A stretch of DNA of 64,000 nucleotides from Sorangium cellulosum So ce56 (GTDB taxonomy: Bacteria; Myxococcota_A; Polyangia; Polyangiales; Polyangiaceae), in the NCBI RefSeq assembly GCF_000067165.1, contig NC_010162.1, forward strand, positions 11,024,501 through 11,088,500. Direction: 5' to 3'. Below, piece by piece: positions 10,293 through 18,949 of this stretch. The notes beneath the pieces were generated by a model. It saw nothing but the letters and a program-made list of their open reading frames with translations, had not been told where the DNA came from and made no database searches. The position numbers were made by a program, and so were the translations under genes. The stretch's first letter is position 1. The number at the start of each line of letters is the position of its first letter.

Positions 10293-10823
10293 GTGAACGG
10301 TCATCGCAGAAAGGGGTCGGTTTGCGCTGGGCTGTTCCTCTGTCTCGCGGCGCTGCTCGGCTGCTCGCGGGAAGAGACCTCCCAGCCAACCGCCGGGAGC
10401 GGGGCCACGCGGCCGGCGGCGCTGCGGGCCGAGCTCGAGCCGGCGCCGGAGGGCGGCGAGCTCGCCGCGCTGGTGCAGCAGGCGCGGGAGCGCGCGCGGC
10501 GGGAGGGCCGCGAGCTCGTCGTCTACGTGGGCGCGCCCTGGTGCGAGCCGTGCACGAGGTTTCACGACGCGGTGAAGGCCGGCCAGCTCGACGCGGTCCT
10601 GCCTGCCCTGCGCCTGCTGGAGTTCGACCTCGACAGCGATCGGGAGCGGCTCGCCGAGGCCGGCTACGCGTCGGAGATGATCCCGCTCTTCGTCGTGCCC
10701 GGCGAGGACGGCCGGGGAACGCCCCTCCGCGTCGAGGGATCCGTGAAGGGCGAGCGCGCGGTGGACGAGATCGTGCCCCGGCTCGCGGCCATCCTGAGCC
10801 GAGCGCGGGCCTCGGCGCGGTGA
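10293..10823 (+). CDS. thioredoxin-fold lipoprotein
   Basis: 176 aa from GTG 10293; no ATG is available in frame before the signal peptide. Lipobox LLGC with Cys24. The thioredoxin fold starts near residue 72: VVYVGAPWCEPCTRFHDAV has the active CxxC (Cys84-Cys87), and the cis-Pro region is EMIPLFVV. The protein is thus membrane-anchored in the envelope and probably reduces or isomerises disulfides. It lies 32 bp after kinase 1, whose tail has a Cys cluster, which is suggestive only. Confidence 0.75.
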   Translation: MNGHRRKGSVCAGLFLCLAALLGCSREETSQPTAGSGATRPAALRAELEPAPEGGELAALVQQARERARREGRELVVYVGAPWCEPCTRFHDAVKAGQLDAVLPALRLLEFDLDSDRERLAEAGYASEMIPLFVVPGEDGRGTPLRVEGSVKGERAVDEIVPRLAAILSRARASAR

Positions 10824-10930
10824 TCCTCGAGGCGCGCCGGCCGCCCCGCCCGCGCGAGCGCCGCCGCGTCGCGGTGCGCGTCGGCGTCTCGGTGGACGCG
10901 CGGAGGCCGCGGCACCATGGAAGGAACCTC

Positions 10931-11566
10931 ATGAAGACCGCCGCCCTGCTGCTCGCAGCCGCCGCCGTGTCGCTCGCCGCGGGCTGCCGCAACGGCGCCG
11001 GCAGCGAGCCTGCCCAGCCCATGCCGAACGTCACGCCGATCGACACGCGCGCCTCCGCCGAGCCGGCGATCGACGACGAGCCGCCCACGCCGCGGCCGCC
11101 GAAGGAGGCCGATCCCACGAGCACCGACGCGTTCGAGGGCACCGCGGGCGCCACCGACAAGCCGCGCGCCGGCGCGAAGGTCGCGGTCCTGCGCGACGTG
11201 CGAACGGCCCGGCACGAGCACTACGACCGCGTCGTGTTCGAGTTCGAGGGGGACGCGGTGCCGGGCTACCACATCGATTACATCGACAAACCGGTGCGCC
11301 AGTGCGGCTCGGGAGAAGCGACGGAGATCGCGGGCGACGCATGGCTCGCGGTGCGGATGACCCCCGCGGCGGCGCACAACGACGCGGGGAACGCCACGGT
11401 CCCGTTCCGCGAGCGGAAGCTCGCGCTCGGCGTGGCGCGCGAGATCGAGCGGACGTGCGACTTCGAGGCCGAGGTGACCTGGGTGCTCGGGGTCTCGTCG
11501 CCGAACCGGTACCGCGTCCTCGAGCTGACCAAGCCGGCGCGGCTCGTCGTCGACGTGAAGCACTGA
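10931..11566 (+). CDS. lipoprotein with AMIN-like domain
   Basis: 211 aa from ATG 10931, RBS AAGGA. Lipobox LAAGC (Cys19). Residues ~25-80 are a Pro/Thr/Glu-rich linker. The C-terminal ~130 residues match the AMIN-like pattern seen in actinobacterial and myxobacterial lipoproteins: VRTARHEHYDRVVFEF, then GYHIDYIDKP and a final LTKPARLVVDVKH strand. AMIN-type domains often bind cell-wall material. It stands next to a convergent murein endopeptidase gene, which agrees with a cell-wall location. Confidence 0.65.
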   Translation: MKTAALLLAAAAVSLAAGCRNGAGSEPAQPMPNVTPIDTRASAEPAIDDEPPTPRPPKEADPTSTDAFEGTAGATDKPRAGAKVAVLRDVRTARHEHYDRVVFEFEGDAVPGYHIDYIDKPVRQCGSGEATEIAGDAWLAVRMTPAAAHNDAGNATVPFRERKLALGVAREIERTCDFEAEVTWVLGVSSPNRYRVLELTKPARLVVDVKH

Positions 11567-11637
11567 GGCCGCGTCCACGGCACCCCTGCGGCTCCCCGCG
11601 CCGCGGGCGGGCCGCAGGGCGCGGCGCGCCCCGCCCC

Positions 11638-12870
11638 TCAGCCGTCCAGCGCGGGCCCGGGCTCGCCGTGGCGCGCCGGCGGCGGAGGCGCGTCGGCCGC
11701 CTTCGGCGGGGGCAGCCTCCGGGGCGGCACGACGATCTGCTTCGGCGGCGCGGCGGGGCCGCTGGACGGCCGCGGGATGTTGTAGACGCGCTTCGCCTGG
11801 ATCGCCGTGGATCGAAGGCCGTTGGCCCGCTTGATCGCCTCCACGGTGGTGCCGTACTGCCGGGCCAGCGAGCCCAGGGTCTGCCCCTTCTTCGCGGTGT
11901 GGCGCACGTACTGCGACGTGGGCTTGATGGCCCCGCGCTTCACCAGCAGCGGATACGCGCGCGCGGCCGACTCCTGGGCGACCGGGCTGTAGAACCGGAC
12001 GTGGATGTGGTTCGCGTGCCCCCGGGCGTGGCGGATGAGCGGGCGCGGCTTCCTCGACCCGAGCTGGAAGACCTCGTCGAGCCAGTCCTTGTCCTCCCCG
12101 ATCTTCAGCGCGTGCTCCTTGAGCAGCCGCTGCACGCTGCTGTCGATGAGGATGAGCTCCACGTCGGTCTCGGTGACGAGCGCCCGGACGAAGGCCCAGG
12201 TGCGCTCCCGATCGAGGTTCGCCGCCGTGGCCCGCTGGTACCAGCGGTGCCGGGCATCGAGGAAATAGCTGATGTCGACGTCGCGCCCGGCCTGGTGGCT
12301 CTTGTGCGGCGAGAGGCGGCCGCCCTCCCGGGCGCTGATGTGCCCGATGTAGAGCTTCGGGCTCCCCGGGAACTGCCGGTGCACCTCGGCGATCGCCCGG
12401 TCGAGCGCGTCGATCGTCTCGCGCGTCCCCCAGGCGTGGGCCGGATCGACGAGCTCCCACCGATCGCCCTCGGGCATCCGGACGCCGTTGAACAGCGCGC
12501 CCGCGTTGGTCGCGCCCAGCGACATCGGCCCGAGCGCCGCGGGGTCCTTCGAGAAAAGCTCCTCGATCTGGGCCTCGGTCATCGCCGAGAGCGGCGAGTG
12601 CGCCCGCGCACCGGTGCCCGGATCCGCCGGCGGCTCCAGGCCGTCGTCGACCTCACCGTCGTCGTCGTCGACCTCGGCATCGTGGTCGTCCGCGAGCGCG
12701 GCCTCCTCCGCCGCCGTCCCGGGCGCGGGCGAGGCGCCGCGCTGCTCCGAGGACACCCCGGAGGCCACGCGCAGCAGGCTGTCCTTGGACCGCGCCGCCT
12801 CCGGCGCCCTCCCGGCGCAGCCCGCGAGGAGGAGGGCGCAGAGGACGGAAACCAAGCTGCTGCGCCCCAT
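11638..12870 (-). CDS. MepA-type murein endopeptidase lipoprotein with LysM domain
   Basis: 410 aa. Lipobox LLAGC (Cys18), then a long acidic linker (runs of Asp/Glu at ~60-80). Residues ~115-315 match penicillin-insensitive murein endopeptidase (peptidase M74/MepA): metal ligands in SPHKSHQAGRDVDI and in HANHIHVRF. A LysM repeat follows at ~325-370 (HTAKKGQTLGSLARQYG, IKRANGL), binding peptidoglycan glycan. The tail is Pro-rich. MepA cleaves D-Ala-meso-DAP crosslinks; the added LysM and lipid anchor are not in E. coli MepA. Could serve wall turnover or attack on prey walls. Confidence 0.85.
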   Translation of the reverse strand: MGRSSLVSVLCALLLAGCAGRAPEAARSKDSLLRVASGVSSEQRGASPAPGTAAEEAALADDHDAEVDDDDGEVDDGLEPPADPGTGARAHSPLSAMTEAQIEELFSKDPAALGPMSLGATNAGALFNGVRMPEGDRWELVDPAHAWGTRETIDALDRAIAEVHRQFPGSPKLYIGHISAREGGRLSPHKSHQAGRDVDISYFLDARHRWYQRATAANLDRERTWAFVRALVTETDVELILIDSSVQRLLKEHALKIGEDKDWLDEVFQLGSRKPRPLIRHARGHANHIHVRFYSPVAQESAARAYPLLVKRGAIKPTSQYVRHTAKKGQTLGSLARQYGTTVEAIKRANGLRSTAIQAKRVYNIPRPSSGPAAPPKQIVVPPRRLPPPKAADAPPPPARHGEPGPALDG

Positions 12871-13069
12871 CGCGGGCCACTATACCGACGCGAGGGAGCG
12901 ACGCCAACCGCGGCCCCGCACTCGAGTGCGGCGCGCTCCACGCGACGCGCGTTCAGCGTGAGCCCAGGTTACGGGGCGCCATGCGGCGTTGCGCGATGTT
13001 TTGCAGCGGCGCTCGCGTCCGCGCACGAGGGCGTTGCCGCCGCCGCGCCGGCGGCTACATGCTGCCCTC

Positions 13070-15508
13070 GTGCAACCGTCCCAGCGGAGCGGCCGCCCCG
13101 ATCGAGCGGCCCGGGGGGCAGCCGCGCCGGCGCCGACGCCGGGGCCGGACAACGCGCCGCGCCACGACGATCGCGGCGAGCGCACGGGCGGGACGGGCGG
13201 GACCGGTGAGCGGCAGCCGGGCGGTGGGGGCCAGCAGAAGCTCTTCTCGGCCCGGGAGGTGGCGGGCAACGGGGCGGCGACGGTCGAGGGAGAGGTCGTC
13301 CGCGTCACGTACGAGAGCGAGTCGAGCGGCTTCCGGGTGCTGCGGGTGGAGGTTACCCCCGGCGCCCCGCCGGAGGTCTGGGTCGGCGTGTTCCCGCAGG
13401 TCGGGCCGGGCACGCGCGTGCGCGCGACGGGGCGCTACGAGCGCGATCCCAAGCACGGCGAGCAACTCAAGGTCGAGACCCTGCTGCCGATCGCCCCCGC
13501 CACGCTCGATGGGCTCGAGCGCTACCTCGGGTCCGGCATGGTGCAGGGCATCGGCCCGGCGTACGCGAAGCGGATCGTGGAGGCGTTCGGCACGGAGACG
13601 CTGGAGATCCTCGACCGGTCGCCGGAGCGGCTCGCCGAGGTCCCCGGGCTCGGCCAGCGGCGCGCGCAGGCGGTCGCGAAGGCGTGGGCGGCGCAGCGGG
13701 CGATCGGGGCCATCATGATCTTCCTCCAGGCGCACGGCGCCTCCCCGGCGCTGGCGAGCCGCATCTACAAGCGGTTCGGCCCCCACGCGATCGACATCGT
13801 CTCCCGCTCCCCGTACCGGCTCGCGCTCGACGTGTGGGGCATCGGCTTCAAGACCGCCGACCGGATCGCGCGCTCGATCGGCGTCCGGGCCGACTCGCCG
13901 GAGCGGGCGCAAGCGGGCGTGCTGCAGACGCTGGTCGATCTGTCGACGCGCGGCCACACGCTGGCGGCGCGGCCGGAGCTCGCGGAGCTCGCGGCGGCGA
14001 TGCTCGAGCGCGACGCCGCCGAGGTCGACAGCGCGATCGACGCGCTCGTGGCGAGCGGCCATGTGCGGGTCGAGACGCTCGAGACCGGCGAGGTGGCCGT
14101 CTACCCGAAGGACCTCCACGAGGCCGAGGTGCGGCTCGCGCGCCGGATGCGCTCCTTGCTGGGCGACGACGAGGACGACGCGGCGCCCGAGGCGCGCCTC
14201 GTGGAGGGCGTCGACGCGGCGATCGCCGCGTTCGAGGCGAAGACGCAGGTCTCGCTGGCGCCTGCCCAGCGGGACGCCGTGGCGCAGGCGGCGCGGAACA
14301 AGGTGCTGGTCATCACGGGCGGCCCTGGCGTGGGCAAGACGACCATCGTCCGGGCCATCCTGGCGCTCTTCGACCGCGCCCGGCTCCCGGTGCGGCTCGC
14401 CGCGCCCACGGGCCGCGCCGCGAAGCGGATGAGCGAGGCGACGGGGCGGGAGGCCGTCACGCTCCACCGCCTGCTGGAGTTCGATCCCAAGCAGCGCAAG
14501 TTCGGCCGCCAGCGGGGCCGGCCGATCGAGGCGGGGGCCATCGTGGTCGACGAGGCGTCGATGCTCGACCTGGCGCTCGCCGACGCGCTCCTGCAGGCGA
14601 CGTCCGACGGCGCGCGCCTCGTGCTGGTGGGCGACGTCGATCAGCTCCCGTCGGTGGGGCCGGGCGCGGTGCTGCGGGACGTGATCGCCTCCGGCGAGGT
14701 GCCCACGGTGCGGCTCACGCAGATCTTCCGCCAGGCCGAGGGCAGCCTCATCGTCCGGAACGCGCACCGCATCCACGACGGCGAGCCGCCGGAGGGCGCG
14801 CGCGGGCCCGGCGGCGAGTTCTACGTGATCGAGCGGATCGAGGCCGAGGCGGCGGCGGATCTGATCCTCCACCTCGTGACGGAGCGCATCGGCAAGGGGT
14901 TCGGGCTGGATCCGCGGCGCGACGTCCAGGTCCTGACGCCGATGCACAAGGGCGAGGCGGGGGCGATCACGCTGAACGCGCGGCTGCAGGCGGCGCTGAA
15001 CCCCGAGGGTCCGAGCGTCACGCGCGGCGCGAGGACGTTACGGCTCGGCGACAAGGTGATGCAGCTCCGCAACGACTACGACCGTGAGGTGTACAACGGC
15101 GACGTCGGCTTCATCACGGACGTGAACACCGAGGAGCGGAAGCTCCAGGTGCGCTTCGACGATCGCGAGGTCAGCTACGAGGAAGCGGAGATCGACGAGC
15201 TGACGCTCGCGTACGCGACGAGCATCCACAAGAGCCAGGGGAGCGAGTATCCGGCGGTGATCGTGCCGATCCTCACCCAGCATTTCGTGATGCTGTCGCG
15301 CAACCTCATCTACACGGCGGTGACGCGCGGCAAGCGGCTCGTGGTGCTCGTGGCGGATCCGCGGGCGGTGTCGCTGGCGCTGGCGGAGACCCGCCGTGAG
15401 GAGCGCCGCACCCACCTCGCGGAGCGGCTGCGCGGCGGCGCGCCGGCGCGCGCTGGCTCGGCGCGCATGCTCGAGGCCCCCCTCGCCGCCGGCCCACGAC
15501 TCGACTAG
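13070..15508 (+). CDS. recD2: RecD2-type ATP-dependent DNA helicase
   Basis: 812 aa from GTG 13070. The frame is open to TTG 12989, and the true start is uncertain because residues 1-50 are low-complexity. Layout fits RecD2/TraA helicases: an N-terminal OB-like region (TVEGEVVRVTYESESSGFRV), helix-hairpin-helix repeats (YLGSGMVQGIGPAYAKRI, EVPGLGQRRA), then the SF1B motor with Walker A GGPGVGKTT, Walker B IVVDEASM, QIFRQ and the C-terminal SIHKSQGSEY and TAVTRGKR motifs. It is a stand-alone 5'-3' helicase, not the RecBCD subunit. Divergent from the MepA-like gene. Confidence 0.9.
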   Translation: MQPSQRSGRPDRAARGAAAPAPTPGPDNAPRHDDRGERTGGTGGTGERQPGGGGQQKLFSAREVAGNGAATVEGEVVRVTYESESSGFRVLRVEVTPGAPPEVWVGVFPQVGPGTRVRATGRYERDPKHGEQLKVETLLPIAPATLDGLERYLGSGMVQGIGPAYAKRIVEAFGTETLEILDRSPERLAEVPGLGQRRAQAVAKAWAAQRAIGAIMIFLQAHGASPALASRIYKRFGPHAIDIVSRSPYRLALDVWGIGFKTADRIARSIGVRADSPERAQAGVLQTLVDLSTRGHTLAARPELAELAAAMLERDAAEVDSAIDALVASGHVRVETLETGEVAVYPKDLHEAEVRLARRMRSLLGDDEDDAAPEARLVEGVDAAIAAFEAKTQVSLAPAQRDAVAQAARNKVLVITGGPGVGKTTIVRAILALFDRARLPVRLAAPTGRAAKRMSEATGREAVTLHRLLEFDPKQRKFGRQRGRPIEAGAIVVDEASMLDLALADALLQATSDGARLVLVGDVDQLPSVGPGAVLRDVIASGEVPTVRLTQIFRQAEGSLIVRNAHRIHDGEPPEGARGPGGEFYVIERIEAEAAADLILHLVTERIGKGFGLDPRRDVQVLTPMHKGEAGAITLNARLQAALNPEGPSVTRGARTLRLGDKVMQLRNDYDREVYNGDVGFITDVNTEERKLQVRFDDREVSYEEAEIDELTLAYATSIHKSQGSEYPAVIVPILTQHFVMLSRNLIYTAVTRGKRLVVLVADPRAVSLALAETRREERRTHLAERLRGGAPARAGSARMLEAPLAAGPRLD

Positions 15509-15933
15509 GACGGCGCGCGGCGAGGGAGAGGGCGAGCGAGATGGGCGTCCGAGACGGCGATAGCGACGGCGAGCACGACAGGGATCACACGAGCGACCGC
15601 GAGGCGGCGGCGGCGACGCGAGCCGCAGCGGCGCAGCCGGCTTCGAGCGCGGGGACCGCGGCGAGGTTCACGGTCGCGACGCGCGGATTCACGGGAGGAA
15701 GCGGTGGAAGCGGCGGAGGCGGCGGAAGCGCGTCTGACCCGAACGCGATGGCCGCGATGAGGCCGCGCGCGCTCCGAGCTCCCCCGTTGCCCGGCTGGGC
15801 CCTCCCTGCTAGCGTTCGCGCCCCTTCTACACGAACTACTGCCCCCATCATGACGGCGCGCAGGGTACCGGGGCGAGGCTGGGTGATGCCTGCGCCTCGG
15901 CGCGCGTGGGGGAGAGATCTCGGAGCATCGACG
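15509..15933. other. 425-bp region before the TPR gene
   Basis: The reading frame of the TPR gene is open back to 15541, but the extra 131 residues are Gly/Arg/Ala-rich with no conserved look, so I treat this as upstream region. GGAG at 15921-15924 precedes the chosen ATG. I see no clear promoter. Confidence 0.4.
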
Positions 15934-17067
15934 ATGACGACCAACGGACAGCAGCAGGCGGGTGGGCTCAACATCACCGGAGGGGCGGCGATCGTCGCGC
16001 CCGTGAGCGCGTTTCCGAACGGCGTGCCGGGGAACGCGCTCATCGTCATCCCGATGAACAAGCCGACCGACGAGCTGAAAGGCCTGCTCGAGCAGGGTCC
16101 CGCGGCGGTGACCCTCGAGCAGATGTGGCAGCTCCTCGGCTTCAATGGGCCGGCGGTGCAGGTGCAGGACGATCAGGGGCGCCCGATCGCGATCGGCCTG
16201 GAGGACCTGCTCGCGGGGCTCGAGAAGCACTGGACCGAGCAGCCGGACGACCTGAACCGCGGGCGCATCTACGCGCAGGAGCTCCTCAAGCACAACCGGC
16301 TGGCGCGCGCCGAGCAGGTGCTCTCGAAGGTGGTCGCGAAGGGCGGCACGGGCGACGACTGGCTCGCGCTCGGCATCGCGCAGCTCTCGCAGGACAAGCA
16401 CGACAAGGCCGAGGGGACGCTGAAGGGCGCGCAGAACCTGCTCAAGGACAACCCCTACCCCTCGCTGCACCTCGCGAAGCTCTACCAGGCGAAGAAGGAC
16501 GACGCGAAGGAGCGCGAGTTCATCGAGAAGGCGCTCTCGATCGACGTGGACTGTATCGACGCGTGGGCCTACCTCTTCCAGTACGAGAAGCAGCGCGGCG
16601 ACGAGGCGAGCGCGGTCGCCGCGATCGAGAAGTTCTCGGCCGACAAGAAGACGGCCGCGCCGTACATCGCGATCCAGGGCTTCTACGCGGCCAACGAGGA
16701 GACGCGGGACAAGGCGGTCGAGTACGCCAAGAAGGCGGTCGCGCAGAACCCGGACAACCCGCTGGCGCTGCTCTGCCTCTCGGCGCTCTACGGGCAGAAG
16801 AACGACCTCGAGGCGGTGGTCCGCCTGCTCCAGCCGCACGAGGCGAAGATGAGCCGCGACGTGCGCCTGGCGAACAACTACTTCGAGGCGCTGTTCCAGT
16901 CGCGCCAGCTCGAGAAGGTGACCAAGCTGCTGAACGCTCTCGCGGGCTCTCCGAACAAGGAGGTCAAGCAGTTCGCCATCGAGCGGTCGCGCGCCGTCGC
17001 TCAGTACCTGCAGCAGCAGCAGCAGCAGCTCGCCGCGGCGGCCCAGCCGGCGCAGCGCAAGGCCTGA
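15934..17067 (+). CDS. tetratricopeptide-repeat protein
   Basis: 377 aa from ATG 15934. Cytoplasmic (no signal peptide). An N-terminal ~75-residue hydrophobic but not transmembrane region (GGAAIVAPVSAFPNGVPGNALIVIP) is followed by a helical TPR-like solenoid from ~110 to 350, with repeated A-xx-Y/L-xxx-A patterns such as GRIYAQELLKHNRLARAEQVL. The C-terminus carries six consecutive Gln from a (CAG)n run at ~17011-17028. Probable scaffold or interaction protein. A hairpin terminator candidate follows. Confidence 0.7.
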   Translation: MTTNGQQQAGGLNITGGAAIVAPVSAFPNGVPGNALIVIPMNKPTDELKGLLEQGPAAVTLEQMWQLLGFNGPAVQVQDDQGRPIAIGLEDLLAGLEKHWTEQPDDLNRGRIYAQELLKHNRLARAEQVLSKVVAKGGTGDDWLALGIAQLSQDKHDKAEGTLKGAQNLLKDNPYPSLHLAKLYQAKKDDAKEREFIEKALSIDVDCIDAWAYLFQYEKQRGDEASAVAAIEKFSADKKTAAPYIAIQGFYAANEETRDKAVEYAKKAVAQNPDNPLALLCLSALYGQKNDLEAVVRLLQPHEAKMSRDVRLANNYFEALFQSRQLEKVTKLLNALAGSPNKEVKQFAIERSRAVAQYLQQQQQQLAAAAQPAQRKA

Positions 17068-17082
17068 CGCGCACGAACGCGT

Positions 17083-17108
17083 GGGGGAGCGCTGAGCGGC
17101 GCTCCTCC
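17083..17108 (+). terminator. hairpin after the TPR gene
   Basis: Arms 17083-17092 and 17099-17108 pair almost fully (core GGAGCGC / GCGCTCC) around a 6-nt loop, 16 bp after the TPR stop and between convergent genes. No U-tract, as usual at this GC content. Confidence 0.45.
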
Positions 17109-17148
17109 GCTGCCTCCGTTACCCCCAGCGCTCGCCGTCTGCCGGCGC

Positions 17149-17991
17149 TCAGTGACCGAAGGCGCGGCGGATGGCTTCGGCGATGCCGCCGCCCACCAGG
17201 CCGTCGGCCTTCAGGCGGTCCGTCGCCGCCTGCTTCACCTGCTCGGGCGCCTGCGCCATCGCGAACGATCGCCCCGCCACCTCGAACATCGGCACGTCGT
17301 TGAGCCAGTCGCCGACGACGACCACGTCCGACAGCTCGCAGCCGTGGTGCTCCGCGAGCCACGCGATCGCCGTGCCCTTCGTCGGCCCAGCGGCCCGGAC
17401 CATCATCGCGAAGAGGCTCGCGTGGCCGTCCCGCAGGAGGGGGAACGAGACGACGAAGGCCGCTTCACCGAGCTCGGACCGGACCTCCTCGACGGCCGCC
17501 GCGACCTGGAGCTCGGTCCCGAGCGCGACCAGCGCGAGCAGGCCGTGCTCGTGCTCCCAGTACGGGTGCGACGAGACGCGCTCGACCTCGGCGATGGCGT
17601 GCGACCAGCCCCGGACATAGTGGACGTGCGGCGCGCCGGTCGCGTCGTGGACGATGCTGTCCTGCGCGAAGAGGAACGACGCCGTCGCGTGCCGCTCGGT
17701 GATCGAGCGCAGGAGGGACGCCTCGGCGCCGGAGATCGTGCGCGAGTACAGGTGCGCGTCGCCCTCGGTGTGCACGATGTGGCTGCCGTCGACGCAAGCG
17801 ATGGGGCCGAGCACGCCGATCCGCCGCGCGACCTCGCGCGTCCCCGAGTACAGGCGCCCGGTCGCGATCGAGACCGGGACGCCGGCATCCTGGAGCCGCT
17901 GGATGGCGCGGAAGTCCTCGTCGTGGATGGACCCATCACGACGGACGAGGGTCCCGTCGACGTCGAGGGCGAGGAGTTTGTAGGTCGTCAC
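17149..17991 (-). CDS. HAD-superfamily Cof-type phosphatase
   Basis: 280 aa from GTG 17991. Motif I is LLALDVDGTLV (nucleophile and acid Asp), motif II SIATGR, motif III Lys in GPTKGTA, motif IV VVVGDWLNDVPMF. The ~100-residue C2 cap between motifs II and III identifies the Cof/YidA group of sugar-phosphate or nucleotide phosphatases. Cytoplasmic. In canonical Cof proteins motif IV reads GDxxND; here GDWLND keeps both acids. Substrate unknown. It ends 41 bp from the convergent TPR-gene terminator. Confidence 0.87.
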   Translation of the reverse strand: MTTYKLLALDVDGTLVRRDGSIHDEDFRAIQRLQDAGVPVSIATGRLYSGTREVARRIGVLGPIACVDGSHIVHTEGDAHLYSRTISGAEASLLRSITERHATASFLFAQDSIVHDATGAPHVHYVRGWSHAIAEVERVSSHPYWEHEHGLLALVALGTELQVAAAVEEVRSELGEAAFVVSFPLLRDGHASLFAMMVRAAGPTKGTAIAWLAEHHGCELSDVVVVGDWLNDVPMFEVAGRSFAMAQAPEQVKQAATDRLKADGLVGGGIAEAIRRAFGH

Positions 17992-18076
17992 CGCGCTTGA
18001 GTAGCTCGGAAGCGCGTGGAGCGCAGCAGGCGGGACGGGATGGGATGGATCAGGGCGCCCTCCCGGTGAGGAAGGC

Positions 18077-18334
18077 TCAGGAAGCCGGGTAGACCGACAC
18101 CTGCTTCTTGGTGTTGGACTTCCACTCGTACGTGACGACGCCGTCGACGAGGGCGAAGAGCGTGAAGTCGCGGCCGGTGCCGACGTTGTGGCCAGCGTGG
18201 ATCGAGGAGCCGACCTGCCGGACCAGGATGTTGCCAGCGCGCACGGGCGCCCCGGCGTACACCTTCACCCCACGGCGCTGCGCGTTCGAGTCACGGCCGT
18301 TCCTGGAGGAGCCGCCGCCTTTTTTGTGAGCCAT
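18077..18334 (-). CDS. rpmA: 50S ribosomal protein L27
   Basis: 85 aa, normal length. The basic start MAHKKGGGSSRNGRDS reaches the peptidyl-transferase centre and begins directly after Met, so no cleaved N-terminal extension as in Firmicutes. The body VRAGNILVRQVGSSIHAGHNVG is classic L27. It lies 14 bp after rplU in the usual rplU-rpmA pair. Confidence 0.98.
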   Translation of the reverse strand: MAHKKGGGSSRNGRDSNAQRRGVKVYAGAPVRAGNILVRQVGSSIHAGHNVGTGRDFTLFALVDGVVTYEWKSNTKKQVSVYPAS

Positions 18335-18348
18335 CTCTACTTCTCCTG

Positions 18349-18657
18349 CTAGGCGGTGATGCCGGTGATCTTGAGCTCGGTGTACGGCTGGCGATGGCCG
18401 TTCTTGCGGCGGTAGTTCTTCCGCCGCCTGAACTTGAAGACCACGATCTTCTTGCCGCGGTCCTGCCCGGTGATCTCGGCGGCGACGGAGGCGCCGCTCA
18501 CGAGGGGCTTGCCAATCTTGGGAGAGTCACCGCCGACGAGGAGCACCTCGCTGAAGGTGACCTTGTCACCGGCATTGCCGACAAGCTTCTCAACCCGGAG
18601 CTTCTGACCTTCGGCGACCCGATACTGCTTGCCGCCCGTCTTGATGACCGCGTACAT
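18349..18657 (-). CDS. rplU: 50S ribosomal protein L21
   Basis: 102 aa. MYAVIKTGGKQYRV start and the basic VFKFRRRKNYRRKNGHRQ segment are diagnostic of L21, which binds 23S rRNA. First gene of rplU-rpmA, with a good housekeeping-type promoter at 18750-18777 and a short structured leader. Confidence 0.98.
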   Translation of the reverse strand: MYAVIKTGGKQYRVAEGQKLRVEKLVGNAGDKVTFSEVLLVGGDSPKIGKPLVSGASVAAEITGQDRGKKIVVFKFRRRKNYRRKNGHRQPYTELKITGITA

Positions 18658-18713
18658 GGTGCGTCTTCCTCAACCTGGGGACCGCGATCCCTCGCCATAC
18701 GCCACGCAAATGG

Positions 18714-18743
18714 CCCTCGATCGGAGGACCCGGTGAGCGAGGG
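18714..18743 (-). promoter_or_regulatory. 5'-end leader hairpin of rplU mRNA
   Basis: On the minus strand CCCTCG (from 18743) pairs with CGAGGG (to 18714). With the -10 box ending at 18750, transcription should start near 18743, so this stem would form the very 5' end of the mRNA. It could protect the transcript or bind L21; neither is shown. Confidence 0.35.
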
Positions 18744-18749
18744 AGCGGC

Positions 18750-18777
18750 AGTATACGGACCTTCTCCGGCTTGGCAA
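18750..18777 (-). promoter_or_regulatory. sigma70-type promoter of rplU-rpmA
   Basis: Minus strand: TTGCCA (18777-18772), 16-nt spacer, TATACT (18755-18750). This is the best -35/-10 pair I found in the window; the start of rplU lies ~85 nt downstream. Confidence 0.65.
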
Positions 18778-18949
18778 GTGCTTCGCAGCGGCGTCGCCCA
18801 GGTTCTTCGCCGGAGCGACGCCCGCGGCCTCCGGGCGTGGGCAAGGCCCTGGAAAGCCCCTGCAACGCGCAGCCCGGGCCGCGCGCCCGGTCGCGGCGGG
18901 TCGCGCTCGCCGCTCATCGCGTATCGCGCACCGCGCGCCTGTTTCGCCC

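Noticed and set aside
16993..17030. (CAG)n run as an unstable repeat
   Set aside because: Only six Gln codons at a protein end; ordinary.
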